A DNA stretch of 64,000 nucleotides from NCBI GenBank assembly GCA_963966185.1, contig CAWZYM010000479.1, positions 1 through 64,000 on the forward strand. Reading direction: 5' to 3'. The notes below the pieces were generated by a model. The model ran no database searches. It was not told where the DNA came from and was given only the letters and a program-made list of their open reading frames with translations. How positions within the stretch are numbered: the stretch's first letter is position 1; each line of letters opens with the position of its first letter. Below, piece by piece: positions 14,160 through 25,750 of this stretch. A program made the position numbers and the translations under genes. Origin of the DNA: Rhabditoides inermis. Its lineage: Eukaryota > Nematoda > Chromadorea > Rhabditida > Rhabditidae.

Positions 14160-15142
14160 ATGGTGGTGCAGCTGTCGCAGCTGACATGCTGATAAGTACA
14201 CGACCGGTCTGCTCACGGAGCTGGCACAGCCTCTGAAGAGGATCTGTCGCTGTGCAACACCGACTCGAGCACCACCCGCTTCTCCGAGCAGCTGTTCTAT
14301 CCTCACGGAAGTTTGGCTACGGTGAGGGAGGGAGGGAGAGAGAAAAAGAGAATGAGTGAATGAGATAATGAGCGGATGCGAGAAGAAAAAGAGAGAGAGA
14401 GAGAACGAGAGAGAACGAGAGAAGTCACTTTTCAGTGCTACAATGGCGCATCCATCGAGCACTCTTCGATGGAAGCGCTCTGTCAGTTTTCCAGAAAGGA
14501 GGTAGAGAGGCTCGGATTCATGCAGGTTAGATGGACTTGAACGGTTTTGTAGTTTATATGAAGCACAGGTTTTCGCCAATCTCGATCTCTCTAATTGTGT
14601 CGTCGACGGCGGGACGCACGCACTCGCACACTTCCGGCTACAGGTCATAAAATCTTTTTTCCTTCCAACCAATTATTCTATAACTTCACGCTTCAGTTCA
14701 GACACGCATCCAGAGGTGAGAAAAAATATGAAAATGGATAAAAAGCATTGAAATTTCACTTTTCCTGCGTTGGTTCCACTGCAGCACACCCACCCTTTGC
14801 TGGGCTTCTACCAGTACAGTACAACGGTAGTCACTTGGCGGTCACTATGCCCCAGCAAGCGGCCTACTACTCGGCAGGGGATTCGACTACGAGTGAAAGA
14901 ATGAGTCTTGATACTACCCGAACAAATGTACAAAAGGTTTCAGGTCACAGCAGCAGCTGAACTAGTTGTTTAGCTTATGATTCGACGATTTTGTTATCAC
15001 GCACACCAATAATTGATTTTGTGAGTCACTCCAGGTCCACTGGACCGGTTGATCCGATCGGATCTGTCCGCCGAGAACCTGCATTGGTTCCGCGATCAGT
15101 GCCAGGGCGCACTTGTGGGAGCCTACGACCTACATTATAAAA
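14160..15142 (+). pseudogene. BTB_2-associated C-terminal half, arm B (disrupted)
   Basis: Exons align to the gene at 21,482-23,095: MVVQLSQLTC, SLCNTDSSTTRFSEQLF, CYNGASIEHSSMEALCQF, VFANLDLSNCVVDGGTHAL, and RLIRSDLSAENLHWFRDQ ending LHYK near 15,142. Just after TC there is a 7-base insertion relative to the intact family member, giving TGA TAA in frame. The out-of-frame stretch ends at SLCNTD. The B' copy has the same insertion with TAA TAA, so the damage predates duplication B. The downstream exons of the family (HFTVVQILST onward) are absent. It faces the BTB_2 N-terminal half on the other strand. Confidence 0.55.
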
Positions 15143-15695
15143 GTAGGTGTTTTTATTATGAAACACCAACAACATCAGTATCTGCGAAACATTAAACAGT
15201 GAATTTGTTTGTTCTCTCTATTCAAGCATGTGCTAATGATTTTCTTCCGCCTCGCGCTGCAACATTGATGATCTTATCGATTTTTTAGGGAAATTTAGGT
15301 TCTCGAATGTGTGGAGGAAATGTGAAATGTGGAACTCGACTCCGCCTATTTCTGTTCTTATAATTCGAAATTGCACTTAGATCATCTTCAATTATCCCTA
15401 GTCAAATACACTGCTAGCCAAACTCGAATTGATTTTTTTTTGAGCACGTGCTGATAACTATCGCATGTGAAACGTATTTCAGAATTGTTCAAATTGGTAT
15501 TACACTTTCTTGGTTGCTGGAACGATACCCAAGATCTACATAAGTCGGAGGTAATCAATGCGAGAAATCGTAATGCTTGCAACAGAAAGCTGCTCTCACC
15601 GCCATCACTCGGGTGAAACGGATACAGTTGATATAAATACAAAAAAAAACCGCCACGATATGCAAATTGAGAATATCAATAACCGACTCCTCATA
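14961..15695. other. Gap between convergent BTB_2 gene halves
   Basis: Apart from the exon ending at 15,142, no coding exon is seen. This is where the N- and C-terminal halves of the BTB_2 gene converge, and it is conserved in B' at about 26,870-27,610. Confidence 0.4.
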
Positions 15696-15696
15696 C

Positions 15697-16810
15697 CGCG
15701 ATTCGCATCAGCTCGTTTGGTGGCAGCTCACACCTTCTTCCGTCGCGCATGTAGTTGAGCACGTGCGCGAAGAGAAGCCCGTCACGGTTGATGAACATTG
15801 TGCCCGTCTCGTCGTGCTGCAAGGTCAGTGTCAGCACACGCGCATGATGAGTAATCAAAATGTTTAACCGATTGTCGCAACAGTTCAGTTATCAGTGTAT
15901 GCTCATGAGTGATGAGTGGTCAGTAGAAATGTTCACTAGCCGATTGTTATTCAATATCGAGGACAAGTCGCTAGCTGCTTACAATCTCCGAAACATACTT
16001 CCAAAGCCAAGACTTTCAAAAAGCGTTGTAAGGGAAGATATTAGATATCTTGAATTGACAGCCAGTACGTTTTTTAATCGTCTAACGGAAAAGGGGCGGC
16101 GCTATTGCAGAGCGGGAACCCAGGCTAACAGTCTTGGTGCAAGACGCACCTGTATCGCGTCCTCGAATCGCAGTATCTTGCCGGAATGGTCGTCGATGCG
16201 GAGGAATTGCTCGAAGAACGCAGAGCCACACCCGGCCACCGTCTCGTACAGAGTCGTGTACCTGCAAGTTTATGATGAACTAAAACCAAATATCAAGTCA
16301 TTCAATGCCGCCGATTGTTGGAAGGAAAGGGTAAGAGGAATTGGAACCAAATCAACCAAATTCGCGTTTTGTGGTTTCTCTATTGCATGTTATTGCTTAT
16401 GACCATTGTTCGAAAACCCACCTTGTTCCTCCTACATTGAGGTGCAGTAGGTCATTGGCCGAATGAGCTGTGATTCCGGGCGCGACTTCGTTGGGCAAAA
16501 GCTGGAACTCTTCTCACTATATTATATTTATGAAAACTCAAATTCGCATTCGATGTTCTACGAAACCATGCGCGCAGTTCTCAGAATCTGATAAGATAAC
16601 TTCCGCAATATTATGATCTTTGTGCGAGGAGTCGAAACCGTGAATCTGCCAAGTTATTGTTTTAAATAACTCAACTAGTGCTCCAATGTGGACAACCTAG
16701 ACTGATAATGTGACAACATTTTCAGTCGTTTTACCAAAAACACTGAGTATTCTCACCCTTTGCTGCGGCGGCAAAGACGGCAGCTTTGCGGATGAAGGTT
16801 TTCTAGACAT
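15697..16810 (-). pseudogene. BTB_2 (T1/KCTD-like) N-terminal half, arm B, with premature stop
   Basis: Four minus-strand exons match 25,751-26,867. The first is MSRKPSSAKLPSLPPQQR. The second should start LEEF but here reads TGA GAA GAG where B' has TTA GAA GAG, a stop codon at its first codon (near 16,513). The third is YTTLYETVAGCGSAFFEQFL and the fourth is TGTMFINRDGLLFAHVLNYM. The domain is a potassium-channel-tetramerisation-type BTB (LLHLNVGGT). The stop, with an otherwise clean frame, suggests recent inactivation. Confidence 0.7.
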
Positions 16811-17103
16811 CTGAAACAAAGTGAATAACAAAAATCAATGAAAGCGATTAGCGATCAAGGCAAACTGTATCAAAACAGTATAGCAACACTCGGCTGTGAC
16901 ACACGGTCGGTAATCAGATAAGACTAAGTGAAAAGCGAGCAGCAAGCGCAAAACTTGCGCCTATAAAACCTGGTCTCAACAATACTGCCCCGGGATTACT
17001 TTCACAGTTTATCACACAAATCGCGTGACGAAATCGGGGATTTAATTGATAAGGGTATGAGTGATGGGTCATGGTCGTATGAGGTGTCTTGAGCCGATGG
17101 CGC

Positions 17104-18148
17104 TTACGCCTTCGCACGTCTCTCGTACTTGCACACATGGAACGTCTTCTCGCGCACCTCGTTGAGACGCTCCTGAAAAACAGCGTATGTGTAAAGTAAA
17201 GGCCTCTCCTCCACTTCTCCAGGATAACTATTCGCGCGCAAGCACTTTGCATTCGCCTATTTGAAGAGATCCACACCATGTCCAATGGTCTCAGCATAGA
17301 CCACGGATTGCTTGCCTATGACGAATTGTGACCTTTATTTTAAAAAGAAATTATTTGCAGTATGTGCCACAACCTATGAAACGTGCATGGTCACGAACAT
17401 GGTGACGACTTTAGGAGAATAATTTGATCTTCTTGCAAAGATTAGTGTTGCGGTGAGAGGATAATTCGAGCTTCTTGCAAAGGTAAGTGTTACGGTAGGA
17501 GAATAATTTGATCTGTTTGCAAACATAAGTGTTACGGTAGGAGAATAATTTGAGCTTCTTGCAAAGATAAGTGTTACGGTAGGGGAATAATTTGATCTTT
17601 TTGCAAAAATTATGGATTCACCGAATAGTACGAATTTATAGAGTTTGGCTGCCGGATGAGTATCTATGTAAAGTCCGAGTCAGTTAGTCGAAAGGCGAGC
17701 AATCCAGTCGAATTATCGATCGATAGCCGATTGATAATGTGACTCACGAGAATGCTGCTGGTGCGGAATTGGCCCTCGGCGGTGAGCTTGGCATGCAACT
17801 CGTTCCGGGCCGCGTTCGAACCCTGGTTACGGTAGTATATAATGCATACGGTAGCTACAGTATACCCGGTGAGCATAGTCGAGCAGAAACTGGTCGGTGT
17901 GCTTGTCGATGATGAGAGCGAAGCACATCTAGGAGAGAGAGGAATCAAAGAGAAGAGAGGGAGAGAGAGAGGGAGAGAGGGAGAGAGACCTGACCTCCTC
18001 CACTTCGTAGAGCCTGCGGAACTCGTGTACAAACACCAGCATTCGAACCACGTAGTCAAGATTCTTCTGCTTCTGAAAGAATCGACAAAGTGAGTTTCGT
18101 AACTACGGTAATCCCACCTCGATCATCTGCCGGATGGCGAGGCCCCTG

Positions 18149-18202
<54 letters not shown>

Positions 18203-19423
18203 ACCATCTCTGCACGCAGAATCGTTCGATGAGCCGCAGAATGTTCTCGGCCTAAACAAAAACTACTCCCTTCTATGTACTACTCTTGTCACAGACCTCG
18301 TCCAACGTGAGCTCTTTGTTCTTCTCCCACTGCCATGTCTGCGTCACCATGAAGCTCACCATCTATGACGCATTTTACAGTAACTCACCGAGGTTTTTTC
18401 CTTACAGTAACTCACCCAAGAACCAAGGTAAGTGCACCATACAAAAACTCACTAATAGGGTAATTTAATGAATTGACCATCTTAAGGACACCCACTGAGA
18501 TAAGTTGTAAACACCGTAACCAATGCACCTTCTTCAGGCAGGCGAGCATAGTGTCGTCCTGCGTGATCTCAACGGCGTCGTAGCCCCGCGAGTCGAACCA
18601 GTCACTGCATGGATAAAGATATGAAACCACGTGTCAGTGTACCGGAAGAAGGTGGACGTCGCGTAGAGCAGCGCCTTCGGATACGTCGCCCGACCATCGC
18701 GGCAGATGATGGTGAAGTCGTGCAGGCTCCTGGAAACTGTTTGCGTCAAGCTTCGATTTGGAAACCCGCTTGTCGTTGAGTAGCGTGAAGCGGAAATCTG
18801 GCTGGGCGGGCGGAGCGGACGGGAGCTGAAATCGATTTTGTTTTTTTTTCTCAAAATGGTCAGTTTCAGTTCAACTTATCCCAATTTACTGGTTCATCTT
18901 TGATCGAAATATATGGCTACCATAAATAGTAATGCAACGTGTTCATGGACTGAAAACAAGTCGGAACCATGTACATGTTCTATCTCTCCCCCGTTGCCCA
19001 CTTCCCACCCACCTTCCTCTCGTCCTCGCGTTTCTCGTAGTCGAACCGCTCCTTGTTGACGTGCATCGTCGTCACGATGCGCAGCTCGCCCGCCTTCAGA
19101 CGCGGAACGACGAGCGCGCGCGTCAGCGCCTGTAAGTACAGTACACAGGGTACGGTAGAGTACCGTATACCTGTCCGAAATCGGATGTGGAGGGAACGCG
19201 TAGAATGGGGAAGTTGTGGGTGGCGCCGCGCCATGTGTTCGGAGTGCGGTAGCGGATGGGAGGGATGAGGTCTGAGAAGGAAAAAATAGCGATAGGCAAA
19301 CATCCCCGAAAGGGATCAATCAATATAACGACTTTCAAAAATCTCGTCGTTCAATCACCTCGCCCATGCGCATCGACGCATAGCAGGAGAATGTCAATGG
19401 CGGAGCAGTGGTGCACCCTGTAG

Positions 19424-19484
<61 letters not shown>

Positions 19485-19531
19485 TCTCGCCCTCTCTCTC
19501 TCGCTCTCTTCTTCTCTCTTCCTCCCCCCTT

Positions 19532-19586
<55 letters not shown>

Positions 19587-19795
19587 CCTGATATGTCGAG
19601 ATGGACATCATAGCGGCGCACCACCTCACGGTCGCTGTCGTAGAACGGCGAGCATCCGATGCTAATCGAACTACAATTAAAAAAAAATTGAAATTGGGAG
19701 TGCCCAAATTCCCAAATAATCACCTCATGTGATGCATCGCTCCATGCACGGCGGCAAACTCGGCGAAAGCGAGTTCTAACCTAAGTGAGGCAGGT

Positions 19796-19832
<37 letters not shown>

Positions 19833-20078
19833 GAGAGAGAGAGAGAGGTGTAGAGAGAGAGACAGAGAGAGAGAGAGATCGCTCACTCACTCGTCGCGTT
19901 CTGTGGTCGTCACATTCCAGGTGTGCACGAATCGCAGCTCCTCGTAGACGTTTCTCGCAAGCGGCGGGGCGAGCGCGGCTCTGGCCACTCCAATGAGAGT
20001 GCGCGCTTCCTCCGCCGGCAAGACGGGAGCCATGGCCAACTCTCCAAAGGTCGACGGCAACGCCTCCCCCTCCTCCAT
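17104..20078 (-). CDS. BTB/POZ-domain protein, arm A' copy (multi-exon)
   Basis: Mirror copy of the gene at 2,938-6,005 with the same exon pattern. The start ATG is at 20,078 (MEEGEALPSTFGEL) and the stop TAA at 17,104-17,106 after RRAKA. The BTB segment LHDFTIICRDGRATYPKALL is intact. Differences include GELAMAP for GELALAP and DDTMLACLKK for DDIMLACLKK. The one-base frame problem before the BTB exon is shared with arm A, so it predates the duplication or reflects an intron I cannot see. (CT)n and (GA)n introns occupy 18,152-18,200, 19,424-19,583 and 19,799-19,878. Confidence 0.6.
17405..17615. repeat. 42-bp tandem repeat, arm A' copy
   Basis: Reverse complement of the array at 5,512-5,716, with the GATAAGTGTTACGGTAGGAG phrase repeated about four to five times. 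Confidence 0.8.
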
Positions 20079-20386
20079 TGGACCAGCCACAGCGAGGGAA
20101 GCGAGGGGAATGAAGGAAGTCCAGCATTTCGAGTGAATAGAAGTTCCAATATTTCGATCAAAACCAGCTGGAAAACGATGTTTTCTCGACCAGTGTTTTT
20201 TTCGCGTTTGAAAATTATGTTCGAAAACATTTTTCATGTACGACTTTTCATGTTCGCATTGTCAAGAATGTCAATAAATGCGGAGCATTTGTCAGTCATC
20301 ATGCGTATTTTTTCTGACAACATGGAGACGAGATCCCGAGGCAACCTGAGCATTCGGAATTCCATTCAAGCCTATGTCATTGAGCG

Positions 20387-20535
20387 ATGTACCAACTGCT
20401 GCAGATTGCCTGCTATACTACAAGTCTACTCCCCAATCTCAACAGTACACTCTATGGGTTGGGATACATAAACACTTCGGAACAGTGTTTCATGAACGCG
20501 GACAACACTCGATTCTCGGCAATGCTTTTTAAATC
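20387..20535 (+). pseudogene. Partial exon of BTB_2-associated C-terminal family (arm A')
   Basis: Opens MYQLLQIACYTTSLLPNL and continues to TRFSAMLFKS, where it runs into the left edge of foldback element M1'. The same exon in gene 21,482-23,095 reads TRFSAQLFRADE. No further exons of this copy are found; it is a remnant. Confidence 0.5.
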
Positions 20536-20972
20536 GCTGTAACTCCGTTCAGAGGCGGAATTTTGAGTTACATCAAAATAGATACTTAATTGTTGTTCAC
20601 TGTAGTCTGCATGTGACTACGTAGTTTGTTTTGTGGTTTCATCGCTTTGTGCCGGAGTTCTCCATATTCACGAATATCGAGAGAAATGACGATGGTCGGT
20701 CGAGTGAAATTTGCATAAAATCTCGCTCATTTCCCGCCAACTGAGAAATGACCAGTGTCGATTAGAGAAACTAAATAGAAAACTCCGGCCAAACGCTGAT
20801 GTAATCACAAAACAAACTACACAATCATGTGCAGACTACTGTGAACAACAATTCTCTCTTTTGATGCAACTCAAAATTCCGCCTCTGAACGGAGTTACAG
20901 TGATTTATTACTTATAATATAAATATTACTTATTTCTACAAATTTTCTACTTATTACGGATTGTACTGTACG
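20528..20972. mobile_element. Foldback MITE M1' (left end truncated)
   Basis: Core inverted pair CTGTAACTCCGTTCAGAGG / CCTCTGAACGGAGTTACAG as in M1. Only the right side retains the full terminal repeat ending CGGATTGTACTGTAC; the left end stops at AAATCGCTGTAACTCC, abutting the exon remnant. Confidence 0.7.
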
Positions 20973-21150
20973 TGTTTAATGGCATCCTCATTTCTATAAC
21001 AGAAAACGGTACACAATTGTGCCTTTTCTTAAATTAAGTGTTGTGCATTTAAGACAAACATGTACGTGTTTATTGGCATCCTCATTTCTATAACAGAAAA
21101 GGAAAACAGTACAAAATTGTGCCTTTTCTAAAATTAAGTGTTTTGTCCTC
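20972..21150. repeat. Tandem duplication of about 90 bp
   Basis: The phrase GGCATCCTCATTTCTATAAC and the sequence after it occur twice in succession, starting near 20,981 and 21,075. Arm A has it once (about 1,740-1,860). Confidence 0.75.
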
Positions 21151-21481
21151 CATTTCCTGGCCATTTTTTTCTTGGTACTAGTGCACATCGAAATCGAAAC
21201 CTGCAAGAAAACTATTTTTAGTCGCCTTATTTGAACATCACTACTATTTCAAGATATATACCAGTTGCCATTGTGTCAAAATAATCATTCTGGAATAACT
21301 TCGAATAAATTGGTTTTTCACAGCATTTTGAATCCACGTCTTTCCTCGCGTTTCCATTGCTTTCACATAGACCCCGTATACGCCCATCATCTTTTTTATG
21401 ATGGCAACAGAGCATCCGCGCTTTTTTGGCATTTTTTTCCGCGCGGCAACCTGCGTGGAACATGCTCATTCCACCCCAACC

Positions 21482-23095
21482 ATGGTGTACCAGCTGCTGC
21501 AGATTGCCTGCTACACTACCAACATCCTCAAACACCTGCATCAGCCGCTCACTGAACTCGGCTACGTCGCAACGCCCAATCGGTGCTTTCACGACACCGA
21601 CAAGACTCGCTTCTCCGCCCAACTCTTCCGAGCTGATGAGACGAGTGTGGTTTGTGAATGAAAGGTCGTGATGAAGATGTGCAAGTATCAGTTCAGTGCT
21701 ACAGCGGTCCATCGTTCAATCACTCAACGATGGAGGCACTCTGTCGTTTCACCAAGACGCCGGGAGAATCGCTCGGATTCTTGCAGGCATGACGGGCGAG
21801 AGATTGAAATTACTGGGCTATGGTGTCCTGCCAGTCTTCTTTCGACCCCGCACAGTGCTCATAAGTGTCTTGAATTGGGGACTGCATACCTTCACATTTA
21901 CCTTTACCTGTCGGCCAACTTTATCGATTTCTATTTCAAAACTTCTCTCTGTTTAGGTGTTCGCCAACCTGGATCTCTTGACATGTGCCAACAATGGCGC
22001 GCACGTGTTCGCACAACTTCGATTGCAGGTGAGCATTGGTGTACACACCCAAGAAGTGGTGAACATCCAAACAGCGTATAACTACTCGCTACTTCCTAAA
22101 GGGCCTTGAACGAGCATTGCAATCATGTCAAGCAACATTTAGCAAACGCTGCCACTGCTCGCGTTCTACGTCGCCGGTAGCTCGCCGGTAGACAGTCGCC
22201 ACTTGATCGTGGCATCGCCCCGCCTCGCAGCCGCCATCCTAGCCCTGCCACTAGCCAAGCACGAACACGGGCGTGAGTGATCTTTAGGTCTGTAATATGC
22301 GACGCAGCGCACATTTCGGCTTCAAAATCGATAATGTGTCTTTTCTACACAAAGCCACTGGATCTTTGAGTAGCCAAATTGACCCTTTTGTTTTGAGTAT
22401 TGTCGCGGCCATTGGCAACGCAAGATGTTTTTCCCCCGAGACTTTCCAACAACGCAGAGTTTCGCCAGTGGATAGTGATGCTCGAGTACTGAGAAACACA
22501 CAGGCTTGCTCGGCCGCCTGATCCGTCCCGACCTCTCCTCCGCCAATCTGCAGTGGTTTCAAGACATCTGCCGCAACAAGCTCGTGCAACTCTTCGACGT
22601 CCAGTACACAGATCCCGTGACCAACAAATGTATGTTCATTTATAATACAAGACGCATCCATGCACTTCACAGTCGTGCAAATTCTTTCGACCGACGCGAA
22701 GGGGAAGCAGACTCAAGTGGTCCCTGTTTCGACGCTGCAAGGCTACTGCGTCTCCGAGAGGGTGTGTGAGGCGACCATTCCGCTCTACGCCGCCGATCGA
22801 AAAGGTGAGCCGGCCGCCGAGAAGTCGCACCAGCACATTCGCAGCATTGCCCCCTGTGCTACCGGCTCATCACTGTTGGTGGTCCCGGCCGGTAGGACCA
22901 CACACTCGGTTCAGTGAAAGGGACCGAAAGCGGATGTGTGCGTAGTGTAATTGCATGTATTGTATTTTAGTTCTCACTAATTCAGGCTACGAGCGGCTGA
23001 TCACATCGCGAGCCGTCGAGATCGACGAGATCGTCAATACGCCGCAATGGACTGTCGAGATTCCCGCCGAACCGATGTGCTACACATGGGCGTGA
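21482..23095 (+). CDS. BTB_2-associated C-terminal gene (most complete copy)
   Basis: Exons: 21,482 to about 21,640 (MVYQLLQIACYTTNILKHL ... TRFSAQLF), about 21,698-21,787 (CYSGPSFNHSTMEALCRF ... GFLQ), 21,957-22,028 (VFANLDLLTCANNGAHVF), about 22,502-22,628 (RLIRPDLSSANLQWFQDI), about 22,672-22,805 (VVQILSTDAKGKQTQ ... PLYAADRK) and 22,986-23,095 (YERLITSRAVEIDEIVNTPQ ... MCYTWA, stop TGA). The intron after GFLQ starts with GC, giving a GC-AG intron conserved in arm A. The penultimate exon can end either after DRK or about 30 codons later at a second in-phase donor. In a complete gene a BTB_2 domain would precede this part, as the separate N-terminal half at 25,751 suggests, but none is present upstream here; M1' occupies that place. 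Function unknown. Confidence 0.5.
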
Positions 23096-23140
23096 AGTTC
23101 ACGGACGCAAAGCATGTTTTTCACACTGAGTAATAATAAT

Positions 23141-23774
23141 GCATTATCGGCTGCTGTGCTGAAACAGCTGCTGTGCTACTCGTGGGAGTGAAAAAAGAAG
23201 AAAATACGTACTTCTTATTTTTTTATGTATGAATTTCATAACATTTATTGATGCTGGCAAAGTTAGCATTATACCTACATCTTCGTTCTATTGTTTATTA
23301 TCTATTCTATTTCTATGATTGTGTTGTCACAGTCAGCTAAATACATCTCAATTTTGGATAAATGTTTGAACGCCTATTGCGAAGTGTTATGTCATTAGTG
23401 ACGGAGCCTGTGGATTTCGGATCACTTGCAAAACAGAAAAATCAGTGTTAGATGTTTTTGCCCCATTTTTTGTATGATAGTGTTCCCGGCAATACCCGGC
23501 ACGACTAGCTTTTTGTAGGGTGATCACGCACCACGAGCCGTGACTTCACAAGATACACATCAAGTCATCGTCGAACTAGGCACAAGAGCGCAAAAGTCAA
23601 AACCGCATGCCTAAATGTAAATCTCTGAGTGAGCGAGACAACTGATATTTGTCCAGCCGCGTTTGCCAAGAAAAGGTCGTTGAATTTTGGCGACTCAAGG
23701 ATCTATCTAGTCCGGAACTCTCAACACTCTCAACACTCGTACAACAAGTTATCAACATTTTATGGCATTTATAC
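23141..23774. other. Loop of the central palindrome, no gene seen
   Basis: AT-rich single-copy sequence. No exon with family similarity was found on either strand. Confidence 0.5.
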
Positions 23775-23832
23775 CGATAATGCATAATTATTACTCAGTG
23801 TGAAAAACATGCTTTGCGTCCGTGAACTTCAC

Positions 23833-24093
23833 GCCCATGTGTAGCACATCGGTTTGGCGGGAATCTCGGCAGTCCATCGCGGCATATTGACGATATCGTC
23901 GATCTCGTAGGCGTGCGATGTGATCAGCCGCTCGTAGCCTGAATTAGTGAGAACTAAAATACAATACATGCAATTACACTACGCACACATCCGCTTTCGG
24001 TCCCTTTCACTGAACCGAGTGTGTGGTCCTACCGGCCGGGACCACCAACAGTGATGAGCCGGTAGCACAGGGGGCAATGCTGCGAATGTGCTG
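23833..24093 (-). pseudogene. Third, truncated copy of the BTB_2-associated C-terminus
   Basis: Minus-strand last exon YERLITSHAYEIDDIVNMPR ... MCYTWA stop, plus part of the preceding exon. It is cut at 24,093. It differs from 22,986-23,095 at several residues (SHAYEIDD for SRAVEIDE, NMPR for NTPQ). Confidence 0.55.
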
Positions 24094-24128
24094 GTGCGTA
24101 AGATGCGTTACTGTAAGATGCGTCGTAG

Positions 24129-24274
24129 ATGGTGAGCTTCATGGTGACGCAGACATGGCAGTGGGAGAAGAACAAAGAGCTCACGTTGGACGAGGTCTGT
24201 GACGAGATTAGTACATAGAAGAGATTAGTACAACATTCTGCGGCTCATCGAACGATTCTGCGCGCAGAGATGGT

Positions 24275-24330
<56 letters not shown>

Positions 24331-25409
24331 CAGGGGCCTCGCCTACACCTGGGTGCGAAACCAGTTGATCCGGCAGATGATCGAGGTGGGATTACCGTAG
24401 TTACGAAACTCACTTTGTCGATTCTTTCAGAAGCAGAAGAATCTTGACTACGTGGTTCGAATGCTGGTGTTTGTACACGAGTTCCGCAGGCTCTACGAAG
24501 TGGAGGAGGTCAGGTCTCTCTCCCTCTCTCCCTCTCTCTCTCCCTCTCTTCTCTTTGATTCCTCTCTCTCCTAGATGTGCTTCGCTCTCATCAGTCTCAT
24601 CATCGACAAGCACACCGACCAGTTTCTGCTCGACTATGCTCACCGGGTATACTGTAGCTACCGTATGCATTATATACTACCGTAACCAGGGTTCGAACGC
24701 GGCCCGGAACGAGTTGCATGCCAAGCTCACCGCCGAGGGCCAATTCCGCACCAGCAGCATTCTCGTGAGTCACATTATCAATCGGCTATCGATCGATAAT
24801 TCGACTGGATTGCTCGCCTTTCGACTAACTGACTCGGACTTTACATAGATACTCATCCGGCAGCCAAAACTCTATAAATTCGTACTATTCGGTGAATCCA
24901 TAATTTTTGCAAAAAGATCAAATTATTCCCCTACCGTAACACTTATCTTTGCAAGAAGCTCAAATTATTCTCCTACCGTAACACTTATGTTTGCAAACAG
25001 ATCAAATTATTCTCCTACCGTAACACTTACCTTTGCAAGAAGCTCGAATTATCCTCTCACCGCAACACTAATCTTTGCAAGAAGATCAAATTATTCTCCT
25101 AAAGTCGTCACCATGTTCGTGACCATGCACGTTTCATAGGTTGTGGCACATACTGCAAATAATTTCTTTTTAAAATAAAGGTCACAATTCGTCATAGGCA
25201 AGCAATCCGTGGTCTATGCTGAGACCATTGGACATGGTGTGGATCTCTTCAAATAGGCGAATGCAAAGTGCTCGCGCGCGAATAGTTATCCTGGAGAAGT
25301 GGAGGAGAGGCCTTTACTTTACACATACGCTGTTTTTCAGGAGCGTCTCAACGAGGTGCGCGAGAAGACGTTCCATGTGTGCAAGTACGAGAGACGTGCG
25401 AAGGCGTAA
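24129..25409 (+). pseudogene. BTB-gene 3' fragment, third copy (lacks the BTB domain)
   Basis: Begins in the exon MVSFMVTQTWQWEKNKELTL and continues through ILRLIERFC, GLAYTWVRNQLIRQ, NLDYVVRMLVFVHEFRRLYE, MCFALI and the last exon ending RRAKA stop at 25,409. The 5' half, including the BTB domain, is missing because the block junction at 24,093 lies just upstream. The acceptor before AENILRL has been altered (TTTAGGCCGAG is lost) and a small insertion adds residues in the MCFALI exon (CTCATCAGTCTCATCATC). It is unlikely to make a functional adaptor. Confidence 0.65.
24905..25110. repeat. 42-bp tandem repeat, B' copy
   Basis: Same unit as 5,512-5,716, four to five copies. Confidence 0.8.
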
Positions 25410-25750
25410 CCGCCATCGGCTCAAGACACCTCATACGACCATGACCCATCACTCATACCCTTATCAAATAATTCTCCGATTTCGTCACGCGATTTGTGTG
25501 ATAAACTGCGAAAGTAATCCCGGGGCAGTATTGTTGAGACCAGGTTTTATAGGCGCAACTTTTGCGCTTGCTGCTCGCTTATCACTTAGTCTTATCTGAT
25601 TACCGACCGCTGCTCGACTGCTCAGTGGCATTTGATGACCGATAAATACAAACACTGTGTGTCACAGCCGAGTGTTGCTATACTGTTTTGATACAGTTTG
25701 CCTTGATCGCTAATCGCTTTCATTGATTTTTGTTATTCACTTTGTTTCAG

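Larger units (their letters stand above)
7058..18380. repeat. Arm B of inverted duplication B/B'
   Basis: Inverted copy of 24,093-41,145. Shared contents in order are ST-1/ST-2, a non-coding stretch, a chemoreceptor, two halves of a BTB_2 gene, and the 3' part of the BTB gene. The sulfotransferase is cut at 7,058 in mid exon, whereas ST-2 continues with all its 5' exons, so B looks like the derived copy. The right part of B overlaps arm A'. Confidence 0.85.
17035..22941. repeat. Arm A' of inverted duplication A/A'
   Basis: Inverted partner of 1-6,079. Differences from arm A include no (TA)n run in the BTB gene, a truncated M1 element, a local tandem duplication at 20,972-21,150, and substitutions in the 42-bp repeat array. 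Confidence 0.9.
22822..24093. repeat. Central small palindrome
   Basis: 22,822-23,140 is repeated inverted at 23,775-24,093, with a loop of about 635 bp. Beyond 24,093 the sequence switches abruptly to the 3' part of the BTB gene, joining arm A'-derived and arm B'-derived material. Confidence 0.85.
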
